From assembly GCA_018376855.1 (NCBI GenBank), contig JAHAAN010000057.1, forward strand, positions 1 to 14,158: 14,158 bases of DNA. The letters are read 5' to 3'. How positions within the stretch are numbered: the first letter of the stretch is position 1; each line of letters opens with the position of its first letter. The notes beneath the pieces are model-generated. The model saw nothing but the letters and a program-made list of their open reading frames with translations. It was not told where the DNA came from and made no database searches. The position numbers were made by a program, and so were the translations under genes. Shown here piece after piece: positions 7,150 to 13,287 of the stretch. This DNA is from Clostridiales bacterium. Lineage in GTDB: Bacteria; Bacillota; Clostridia; Christensenellales; QALW01.

Positions 7150-9213
7150 TTATTCCTCTGCCTGCGCCTGCGCAACGATTTTTTTCATAATGTCCGGCGG
7201 AGTTTCCTCGTAGCGCTCAAAGCGCATCCGGAAAGAACCGCGCGCCTGCGTCATGCTTCGCAGATCCGTAGCATATTTAAACATTTCCGCCAGTGGCGCT
7301 TCTGCGACCAGCAGCTGCCCTTCTTCGGAAGGCTCCATGCCCAGCACCCTGCCGCGCCGTTTATTCAGATCCCCGATCACATCGCCCATATATTCGTCCG
7401 GCACAACGATCTCCACATGGTAAACAGGCTCCAGCAGCACGGGATCGGCTTCTCTGCACGCCTTTTTAAAGGCAAGGGAAGCCGCGATCTTAAACGCCAT
7501 TTCCGATGAGTCCACATCGTGGTAGCTTCCATCGTACAGCGTGCAGCGCAGGCCAACCACAGGATAGCCTGCCAAAACCCCCTTTTGCGTGCATTCGCGC
7601 AGCCCCTTTTCCACAGCGGGGATATAAGCCTTCGGAACCACGCCGCCTACGATATGATCCACGAATTCAAAATCGTTTTCGGAATCCCGAATCGGCTCGA
7701 ATTCTTCCCAGCAGTGGCCGTATTGACCGTGGCCGCCGGACTGCTTTTTATGTTTTCCCTCTGCTTTAACACTTTTGCGGATCGCTTCCCGGTAGGGAAT
7801 CTTAGGATCGGTAATGCGCACCGAAACATTAAATTTGTTTTTCAGCTTTTTGCTCAGCACATCCAGCTGCATTTCCCCGACGCCGCTGACCTGCATTTCA
7901 TTGGTTTCTTCATTCTTGCTGATGCGAAAGGTCGGATCCTCCTCTTCCAAGCGGCGAAATCCGCTGAACACCTTATCCTCCTCGCCCTTGACCTGCGGAT
8001 AAACCGAAAGCGTCAATGCCGGCTCCGGCATTTCGATGGGCGGATACTGAATAACGGCGTTTTCACTGCACAGCGTGTGCGAGGTCAGTGTATGCTGAAG
8101 CTTGGAAACGGCGCCGATGTCGCCCGCATGGAGCGCGGAAACCGGAACCTGCTTTTTGCCCTTCATGGTATAAAGCGCGCCGAGCTTTTCACTCTTTCTC
8201 GCATTGGGGTTATACAGCGCCGTGCTTGCTTCAAGCACGCCCGAGTACACCTTGAAAAAGGAAAGCTTGCCCACAAACGGGTCGGTAACAGTTTTGAACA
8301 CCTGCGCGCTGAACGGTTCGCTGTCCGCGCAGGCGCGCGAGACCTCGGCGCCGGAGGCATCTGTTCCTGTCTTCACGGTTCCTTCCGGAGCTGGCGCGAA
8401 GGCCAAAATACTGTCAAGCAGAATCGAAACGCCCTGCAGTGAAACCGCGCTGCCGCAAAGCACCGGCACGGTCATTCCGGAACGGACGCCCTCCATAAGG
8501 CCGCGCACCAGCTCTTCCGGCGTAAGCTCTTCGCCGCTAAAGTACTTTTCCAGCAATTCTTCGTCATTTTCCGCCGCCGCTTCCGCAAGACGGGTGCGCG
8601 CGTCTTCAATTTCGCGTTCAAGCTCCGCCGGCCTTTCGATCTCCCGCCTGCTTCCGTTTTCGTACAGATACGCCTTGTTTTGCAAGATATCCACATACCC
8701 CGCGTACTGTTCCTTGCGTATGATCGGGTATTGCAGCGGCGCGATCGCCGAGCCGTAGGCTTGCTCCAGCTCCGCAAGCGCTTTGGCAAAATCCGCGTTT
8801 TCTCTGTCCATCTGATTGACGAACACCATGCGCGCCATCGCGCGCTTTTTTGTCAGCGCAAGCGCCTTTTCCGTGCCGACTTGAACGCCGGAAACCGCGC
8901 TCATCACGATCACCGCCATTTCACAGACCGAAAGCGCGCCGTATTCCTCGCCTGCGAAGTCAAAATATCCGGGGCAGTCCAACAGATTGATTTTGCAGCC
9001 CTTGTACTCTACCGGCACAAGGGAAGCCGATATGGATATGCGCCGCCTTATTTCCTCTGGGTCGCTGTCCGAAACCGTAGTTCCGTCTTCCACGCGCCCC
9101 TGCCGATCCACCGCGCCCATGCTGAAAAGGATCGCTTCCGTCAACGTTGTTTTTCCGTCCCCGCCGTGGCCGACCAATGCTGCATTTCTGATCTTTTTAG
9201 CTTGATATCCCAT
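7150..9213 (-). CDS. EF-G-like translation factor GTPase (EF-G paralogue)
   Basis: A 687-residue protein when started at 9213, where GAAAGGGG lies about 8 nt upstream. An in-frame ATG at 9255 would add 14 residues but has no such site. GTPase motifs are G1 GHGGDGKT (15-22), G3 DCPGY (79-83), G4 NQMD (133-136) and G5-like CGSAV (253-257). Domain II starts near 300. Domain IV carries GGHGQYGH (493-500) and DGSYHDVDSSEMAF (561-574), and domain V covers about 595-670. GHGG in the P-loop, DxPGY in place of DTPGH, and length near 690 point to the EF-G-like paralogue group rather than canonical FusA or a Tet(M)-type protection protein. A role at the ribosome is expected by family; the precise function of these paralogues is not well defined. 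No second ribosomal gene lies nearby, so this is not the str operon copy. Confidence 0.88.
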   Translation of the reverse strand: MGYQAKKIRNAALVGHGGDGKTTLTEAILFSMGAVDRQGRVEDGTTVSDSDPEEIRRRISISASLVPVEYKGCKINLLDCPGYFDFAGEEYGALSVCEMAVIVMSAVSGVQVGTEKALALTKKRAMARMVFVNQMDRENADFAKALAELEQAYGSAIAPLQYPIIRKEQYAGYVDILQNKAYLYENGSRREIERPAELEREIEDARTRLAEAAAENDEELLEKYFSGEELTPEELVRGLMEGVRSGMTVPVLCGSAVSLQGVSILLDSILAFAPAPEGTVKTGTDASGAEVSRACADSEPFSAQVFKTVTDPFVGKLSFFKVYSGVLEASTALYNPNARKSEKLGALYTMKGKKQVPVSALHAGDIGAVSKLQHTLTSHTLCSENAVIQYPPIEMPEPALTLSVYPQVKGEEDKVFSGFRRLEEEDPTFRISKNEETNEMQVSGVGEMQLDVLSKKLKNKFNVSVRITDPKIPYREAIRKSVKAEGKHKKQSGGHGQYGHCWEEFEPIRDSENDFEFVDHIVGGVVPKAYIPAVEKGLRECTQKGVLAGYPVVGLRCTLYDGSYHDVDSSEMAFKIAASLAFKKACREADPVLLEPVYHVEIVVPDEYMGDVIGDLNKRRGRVLGMEPSEEGQLLVAEAPLAEMFKYATDLRSMTQARGSFRMRFERYEETPPDIMKKIVAQAQAEE

Positions 9214-9451
9214 GTCTGTTTCCCCTTTCAAAAAGTGAATTCTATCATTATTCAAGCATAATATATTCTATGCTAAACAATCCGTACTTTTCCATAAAGG
9301 TTCCGCACCGGGCGTGCTGCCGATCAATTTTATTTTTATTCTATTATAATAAAAATGAGGGCGGATTTCAAGATGCTCAAACAAAAAAATGGAAATATAA
9401 TTTAAGAAAATTCTTTAAATTACATCTTGTAAAAATATTTTTATAAAATGC
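9214..9451. other. Divergent intergenic region between the EF-G-like gene and tRNA-fMet
   Basis: There is no gene here. It must hold the EF-G-like promoter on the minus strand, but I cannot find a -35/-10 pair of good quality. An inverted repeat AGCATA-8 nt-TATGCT (9255-9260/9269-9274) lies 42-61 nt upstream of that start and could be a regulator site. 9328-9360 is an AT-rich near-palindrome. The single ORF crossing the tRNA on the minus strand is an antisense artefact. Confidence 0.5.
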
Positions 9452-9480
9452 TTGACAAATCCCGCTCTTCTGCATATAAT
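9452..9480 (+). promoter_or_regulatory. Perfect consensus promoter for the initiator tRNA
   Basis: TTGACA (9452-9457), exactly 17 nt, TATAAT (9475-9480). All 12 core bases match the sigma-A consensus, as expected for a highly expressed stable-RNA gene. The start would be near 9487, giving a short 5' extension to be trimmed by RNase P. Confidence 0.92.
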
Positions 9481-9513
9481 AACAAAGTATCAGCGGTAAG
9501 CGCTGCTTTATAT

Positions 9514-9591
<78 letters not shown>

Positions 9592-9599
9592 AATAAGGC

Positions 9600-9635
9600 A
9601 ACCGATTTTGATACAAAGTCGGTTCCTTTCTTTTT
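9600..9635 (+). terminator. Intrinsic terminator of the tRNA gene
   Basis: The 10-bp stem 9600-9609/9615-9624 (AACCGATTTT with AAAGTCGGTT, one G-U pair) has a GATAC loop and is followed by CCTTTCTTTTT. It begins 8 nt after the tRNA CCA. Confidence 0.85.
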
Positions 9636-9638
9636 GCC

Positions 9639-9666
9639 CGAAAAGCCTTTGTTTCAAGGCTTTTCG
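9639..9666. repeat. Second hairpin downstream of the tRNA
   Basis: An 11-bp stem (9639-9649 with 9656-9666, CGAAAAGCCTT and its complement) has a 6-nt loop and is followed by CTTTTA. It may be a back-up terminator on either strand. Confidence 0.5.
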
Positions 9667-9684
9667 CTTTTAGGAGTGAAATAA

Positions 9685-9729
9685 AATGACCGCTGCGGAG
9701 TTTTTCCACAGCGGTCATTATACTTTTTT
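9685..9729 (+). terminator. Third hairpin with T run downstream of the tRNA
   Basis: AATGACCGCTG (9685-9695) pairs with CAGCGGTCATT (9709-9719), extended by GGA/TCC further in, and TTTTTT follows at 9724-9729. The stem is long and GC-rich. An ATG with an upstream AGGAG falls at its base, but terminator structure is the better reading. Confidence 0.65.
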
Positions 9730-9843
9730 GGCTCTTTTCTGCCCCTCTTCCAATCGCGTATTGTGTAATTTATGGGGGCGTGCGATTGTTTAGATATCGC
9801 AAAATTGCTGATATTTCCACATAAACAGATATACTAAAACCCG

Positions 9844-9872
9844 TTGACATTTTCAAAATTATGTGATATATT
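9844..9872 (+). promoter_or_regulatory. Promoter of the MATE leader
   Basis: Perfect TTGACA (9844-9849), a 17-nt spacer, and TATATT (9867-9872, 5 of 6). The start would be near 9879, only about 12 nt before the leader ORF and the terminator stem. Confidence 0.85.
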
Positions 9873-9890
9873 TTATATATCGAGTAGCGT

Positions 9891-9930
9891 ATGCGTAAGT
9901 CCAGATTTTGGGCTTGCGCATTATTTTTTT
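9891..9930 (+). terminator. Leader terminator (attenuator) before the MATE gene
   Basis: A 12-bp stem (9891-9902 with 9910-9921, ATGCGTAAGTCC with GGGCTTGCGCAT, two or three G-U pairs) has a 7-nt loop, then TA and seven Ts (9924-9930). It lies between the promoter and the MATE ribosome binding site, so transcription can reach the gene only by reading through it. Confidence 0.8.
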
Positions 9931-9956
9931 GCTCTCTTAGAGGTTACGATGAATAA
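9891..9956 (+). CDS. Candidate leader peptide of the MATE gene (21 residues)
   Basis: An ATG at 9891 opens 21 codons plus TAA (9954-9956). The peptide begins MRKSRFW, has a hydrophobic middle (ACALFF) and ends RGYDE. The ATG is the first base of the terminator left arm. Codons 1-4 span that arm, codons 7-11 the right arm and codons 12-13 (Phe-Phe) the T run. The MATE ribosome binding site lies in codons 17-18, and the leader stop overlaps the MATE ATG by 8 nt out of frame. Only a weak GAG (9882-9884) serves as ribosome binding site on the short 5' end. The layout matches leader ORFs of ribosome-mediated attenuators such as those known for erm(K) and Listeria lmo0919. Translation is inferred. 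Confidence 0.5.
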   Translation: MRKSRFWACALFFCSLRGYDE

Positions 9957-11340
9957 AGAAAACAAAATGGCAATCAGCTCGGTAAACAAGCTGATTTGGA
10001 CGATGGGACTGCCTATGATATTATCAATGGTATTGCAGGCACTGTATAATGTAATTGATACAATATTTGTAATCAACTCGAATGCCGCAACTCAGGGAAA
10101 CGCTGCATTGACGGCAGCCTTTCCGATACAAATTCTGATTATTGCCGTCGGCGTCGGAACGGGAGTCGGTATCAACGCGATGCTCTCGCGAAAGCTCGGT
10201 GAGGGTAATAAGGAAACGGTCAATCGGGTTGCAGGCAACGGAATTTTTCTTGCATTTGTTATTTATGCGATTTTTTTGCTGTTCGGTCTGTTTTTGGCAA
10301 AGCCGTATATGCGCCTTATGTCAGGTGACTCCACCGTTATCGGTATGGGCACACAGTATTTGCAAATTTGTTGTTGTCTTTCATTTGGTGCCGTCGGATT
10401 TACGGTTTACGAGCGTTTCTTACAGGCAACGGGAAAAACAATTCATTCTATGGTCGCACAAATTGCGGGAGCTGTCTGCAACATTATTTTAGACTATTTG
10501 TTTGTCCTTGTCCTTGACTTAGGCGTTGCAGGCGCGGCATGGGCGACAGTGATTGGTCAGGTAGTTTCACTTTCCGCAGCCATGATACTGCATTACTGTC
10601 TGAACAAGGAAATAGACGGTCATATTCGATATATAAAGCCTAATGCTACCGTTATTAAAACGATATACAAAATCGGAATACCTGCCGCCATTATGCAGGC
10701 ACTCCTTGCAATAATGATGTTTATTGTTCTCCAAATTTTTAAGGTAATTGATGACGGTATTACAGCTGCTTTGATGGTTAATGCCTACGGTATCTATTAT
10801 AAAATCATGCAAATAGCTTTGTTTGCCTGCTTTGGACTGAGCAACACGCTCATTACCATTGTGTCCTTCACTTACGGAATGAAGCACAAAGAAAGATTAA
10901 GACAAACCGTAAAATTCGGCATTCTAAGCTCCATCATCGTGTCTGCACTTATTATGCTTCTCCTTCAGTTTTTTGCCGGACAGGTGTCTGAGATGTTCGG
11001 AATGTCGCTGCCTAAGGTATCAGCCGACGGAATTGCAAAAGCTGATATTTTATCTACCTGTGAAATCGCCATACACATTGCTACATTGGGGTATATTTTT
11101 ATGAGTATAAGCGTCGCCGTCCAAGGAATTTTGCAGGGGTTTCGTAATGTGTATCAACCTATCATCATTTCACTTTTGCGACTGATTGTATTTGTCGTTC
11201 CGTTTGCCCTGCTTTTTTGTTTGAGCGCAAATGTGGCAATAAACTTTTGGTGGACATTTGTCATTGCAGAATTTTTAACGACGATATGCGCACTGGTTTT
11301 TTTGAAAAAATCAATTAAAGCTGTGTTTAGAGATTTGTAA
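9949..11340 (+). CDS. MATE family multidrug exporter
   Basis: A 463-residue polytopic membrane protein of the MATE (multidrug and toxin extrusion) family, expected to export cationic drugs in exchange for Na+ or H+. The start at 9949 is chosen because AGAGG (9939-9943) lies 5 nt upstream. The frame remains open further upstream, but that part is leader and promoter. Family features include the N-terminal GLPMILSMVLQALYNVIDTIFV (20-41), the motif GVGTGVGINAMLSRKLGEGN (68-87), the ERFLQATGK segment (155-163) and a repeat-like second half with YGIYYKIMQIALFACFGLSN. About 12 hydrophobic segments can be read. Base composition is clearly AT-richer than the glycosidase and EF-G-like genes, which suggests a different origin. 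No drug-resistance or regulator gene accompanies it. Control is probably through the leader terminator. Confidence 0.9.
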   Translation: MNKENKMAISSVNKLIWTMGLPMILSMVLQALYNVIDTIFVINSNAATQGNAALTAAFPIQILIIAVGVGTGVGINAMLSRKLGEGNKETVNRVAGNGIFLAFVIYAIFLLFGLFLAKPYMRLMSGDSTVIGMGTQYLQICCCLSFGAVGFTVYERFLQATGKTIHSMVAQIAGAVCNIILDYLFVLVLDLGVAGAAWATVIGQVVSLSAAMILHYCLNKEIDGHIRYIKPNATVIKTIYKIGIPAAIMQALLAIMMFIVLQIFKVIDDGITAALMVNAYGIYYKIMQIALFACFGLSNTLITIVSFTYGMKHKERLRQTVKFGILSSIIVSALIMLLLQFFAGQVSEMFGMSLPKVSADGIAKADILSTCEIAIHIATLGYIFMSISVAVQGILQGFRNVYQPIIISLLRLIVFVVPFALLFCLSANVAINFWWTFVIAEFLTTICALVFLKKSIKAVFRDL

Positions 11341-11658
11341 GAGCATGCTTTTTGTTGTCTTTAACAAACCACAAAACATCTCTTTGGCACTACACCAAAG
11401 CGATTATATTGCGTCGATTGTTTGCTGTTGCGTCGCTTTTTGACCTCGTGCGTCTTTGTATCAATTTCGGTGGTCTTTGCCATTAAAAAACCATTGGTTT
11501 TTTGCTTTTGCAGATATTTTTCCCCATTGGCCGTTATTCTTTCTGTAAGGCGTGATTCTTATATGGCGCTGCAATTAAATTTCATCACTGCTTTCTTATT
11601 TATAAAGCAGCCGTACATATTCCCTGCTGCACGCAGTTCCGCAGCATAATTGATTTAT
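11341..11658. other. Intergenic region between convergent MATE and DUF218 genes
   Basis: No supported gene. Short stems occur at 11382-11400 (CTTTGG-7-CCAAAG), 11485-11503 (AAAAAACC-ATT-GGTTTTTT, which may terminate on either strand) and 11588-11610 (CTGCTTT-9-AAAGCAG). On the minus strand a frame is open from about 11555 to a stop at 11361, with an ATG at 11483 that would give 40 residues (MAKTTEIDTK...). It has a coding-like, Lys/Arg-rich composition but no ribosome binding site. I read the stretch as possibly decayed sequence that came with the AT-rich MATE segment. Confidence 0.45.
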
Positions 11659-12384
11659 TTAAATTCCTATAATCCAGAGCTTCAAAACCGCAGCGCATTC
11701 GCGCAAATATCTGGCGGGAAGCTCATACCACTGCGTTTCAGCGTAAAGATGATTGCAGTTTAAACCTATCTCCTGCGCAATTCGCATGGCGCGGTATACA
11801 TGATAATCGCTTGTAATTAATAAAGTTTTGTAGTCAGTATCAAAATAATCATCCAAAATCTTCTTTGAATTAACAAGATTCGTGCGGGACGATACCGAGG
11901 TTTCTTCTCTGATGATTCTTTCGGCTGATATCCCCTTAGAAATAAGATAGCGTTCCATGGCAAGCGCTTCCGTTATCGTTTCCTGAGCTCCCTGCCCGCC
12001 CGAAACAACGATTACGGCGTTCGTGTTTGCTTTGCAATAGTCAGCTGCAACATCAAGTCTGCAAGCAAGCTGGCTCGAAACGGTATCGCCGTTGATTCCG
12101 GCGCCCAGCACAATTACGGCGTCCTCTCTTTGATCGGCATTATCATGCAAAGCATATTCGGCAATAAAAGCCGTCAGCGCCGCTGCCGAAACCAGCATGA
12201 CGGCCGCCGCCGCTGCAAGCCATTTTGCCTTACGGAATTTTTTATAAAAGGCTCCGGCAAACACAAAGGCAAGCCCCATTAACCAAATGAAAATGATACC
12301 TGCATTGAAATTCATTAAAAATACCATCGATGCGCCGTAGACGATTGCGAGCGCGCCAATTGAAATCAAAAAATATTGAATCAT
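11659..12384 (-). CDS. DUF218 (YdcF/SanA/ElyC-type) membrane protein
   Basis: A 241-residue protein when started at 12384, where GAAAGGGAAGG (12390-12400, minus strand) precedes the ATG. The longer open frame from 12519 overlaps the upstream gene and is not preferred. Residues 1-24, 28-46 and 55-76 are hydrophobic, giving about three membrane segments. The DUF218 domain then runs from about 87 to 230: AVIVLGAGINGD (89-100), LACRLDVAADY (106-116), IVVSGGQGAQETITEALAME (125-144), RIIREETSVSSRTNL (156-170) and ITSDYHVYRAM (190-200). Length and layout fit the family. DUF218 proteins are linked to cell-envelope integrity in E. coli (SanA, ElyC), but the reaction is unknown. It follows the 164-residue membrane-anchored gene by 40 nt on the same strand, so the two probably form an operon. 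Confidence 0.87.
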   Translation of the reverse strand: MIQYFLISIGALAIVYGASMVFLMNFNAGIIFIWLMGLAFVFAGAFYKKFRKAKWLAAAAAVMLVSAAALTAFIAEYALHDNADQREDAVIVLGAGINGDTVSSQLACRLDVAADYCKANTNAVIVVSGGQGAQETITEALAMERYLISKGISAERIIREETSVSSRTNLVNSKKILDDYFDTDYKTLLITSDYHVYRAMRIAQEIGLNCNHLYAETQWYELPARYLRECAAVLKLWIIGI

Positions 12385-12424
12385 TAAAACCTTCCCTTTC
12401 ACGCTGCGTTTGCTTTGAGCATAA

Positions 12425-12919
12425 TCACGGAGCGAGTCTGACACGGATGCTTCCGAAAGGAAGATTGAGCTTAGTATAATTTTGCTCGTCAACAACAAGC
12501 TCTTCGTCCGAGCCAACATATATAACTACTGAATGATCATCCATAGGCGCGATCATAAATCGCAAATTGTGCCACTTGAAAGCGCGCGGTTTAAAGGTTC
12601 CGTGCAGTTTAAGCAGCCTGTCGCTTACGTTCGTATCGTAAAGCGTGATTTTTATGAGATTTTTTCCCAAAAAGCCGTCATACCGCACAGCGCGTTCCCC
12701 GTAATAAATCCTCTCGTCCTCTTTTGCATTTTGAACGCTGTAGCCCAGGCAATCGCTATATTTTATATTTACGAATACATTTCCGGACGCATCCGTAACG
12801 GCGCTGATCTCTTGTATGCCGCGGCTCTGCTTTCCTTGATTCAGCACAACGGTGATAAAGATGGCGAAAGAGATAAAAAGCGTCATGACAATGGCAAATG
12901 CGATCCTCTTTATTTTCAT
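12425..12919 (-). CDS. Membrane-anchored protein of unknown function
   Basis: I do not recognise this 164-residue protein. The start at 12919 is well supported by GGGAGGAT immediately upstream (12920-12927, minus strand). Residues 1-5 are basic (MKIKR) and 6-26 form one hydrophobic segment with no lipobox or obvious cleavage site, so it is probably a single-pass membrane anchor with an outside domain. The remaining ~135 residues alternate short hydrophobic and polar stretches typical of a beta-rich domain (VFVNIKY, IKITLYD, VVIYVGSDEE), and one cysteine (C57) is present. TATAAT on the minus strand at 12948-12943 is a possible -10 box, but no -35 fits. It heads the probable two-gene unit with the DUF218 protein. 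A role at the cell envelope is inferred from this pairing only. Confidence 0.75.
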   Translation of the reverse strand: MKIKRIAFAIVMTLFISFAIFITVVLNQGKQSRGIQEISAVTDASGNVFVNIKYSDCLGYSVQNAKEDERIYYGERAVRYDGFLGKNLIKITLYDTNVSDRLLKLHGTFKPRAFKWHNLRFMIAPMDDHSVVIYVGSDEELVVDEQNYTKLNLPFGSIRVRLAP

Positions 12920-12949
12920 ATCCTCCCATTTTATTTTACCGTATTATAA

Positions 12950-13175
12950 ACGCCAGTTGCTAATCAGTGCCCGCAGATCATTTTCAATCCATACAGCCGC
13001 AGCCTGTGCAAGGGCTCAACGCTTACAGCTCGCTTGCCAATGCTTTATTTTCACCCTTATTTTTATAAATTCTTGAGCCTCTGATAGTTTTCCTTTATAT
13101 TATAACAAGCTGCAGAACCGTTGTCTATACAAAACTATATCATTCAGCCGCGGTTTCTGTTCTATTTCTTATTCA
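12950..13175. other. Intergenic stretch without supported genes
   Basis: This lies between two divergent genes. The part from 12960 to 13045 has a higher GC than what follows. On the minus strand it holds a 23-codon open segment ending at 12944 (LAQAAAVWIENDLRALISNW), which looks like the tail of a lost gene but has no start. From 13046 on it is AT-rich without recognisable elements. Confidence 0.4.
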
Positions 13176-13209
13176 AAAAGTTAATATTTTCTCCATAAAA
13201 GTTAATATT
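13176..13209 (+). promoter_or_regulatory. 13-bp direct repeat, candidate regulator site
   Basis: AAAAGTTAATATT occurs at 13176-13188 and again at 13197-13209. The copies are offset by 21 bp, two helical turns, so a bound protein would contact the same DNA face twice. A near inverse copy, AATATTTAAC, lies at 13255-13264. The repeats are 79-112 nt upstream of the secreted-protein start. Promoter candidates below them (TTTACA at 13221 with TATTAG at 13243) are weak, so an activator would make sense. Confidence 0.4.
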
Positions 13210-13287
13210 GTGTCTTTATTTTTACAATAAATTCCATTATATTATTAGCAGAATAATATTTAACTGCAAGAAAGGAGAAAACACTTT

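Noticed and set aside
7519..8442. 307-codon plus-strand ORF
   Set aside because: It is entirely antisense to the EF-G-like gene, and its sequence matches no family; GC-rich codon bias creates such shadows.
7150..9213. Tetracycline ribosomal-protection protein
   Set aside because: The P-loop, DCPGY motif and length fit the EF-G-like paralogue group; no Tet(M)-type features were seen.
9686..9793. 35-codon ORF with an AGGAG upstream (MTAAEFFHSG...)
   Set aside because: Its first codons are the arms of a strong hairpin with a T run, and its later part has no protein-like character. Terminator is the simpler reading.
9844..9948. 35-codon upstream extension of the MATE frame
   Set aside because: It would start inside the -35 box and cover the promoter and terminator; the ATG at 9949 has a proper ribosome binding site.
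11361..11483. 40-codon minus-strand ORF (MAKTTEIDTK...)
   Set aside because: The composition is coding-like, but the start codon sits in an A/T hairpin without a ribosome binding site, so it is perhaps a remnant.
11422..11649. 75-codon plus-strand ORF after the MATE gene
   Set aside because: It starts with TTG without a ribosome binding site and shows no family features.
12385..12519. 45-codon upstream extension of the DUF218 protein
   Set aside because: It overlaps the end of the upstream gene and has no ribosome binding site; the ATG at 12384 has a strong one.
12944..13015. 23-codon coding-like tail on the minus strand
   Set aside because: It is bounded by a stop upstream and has no start; too short to call more than a possible remnant.
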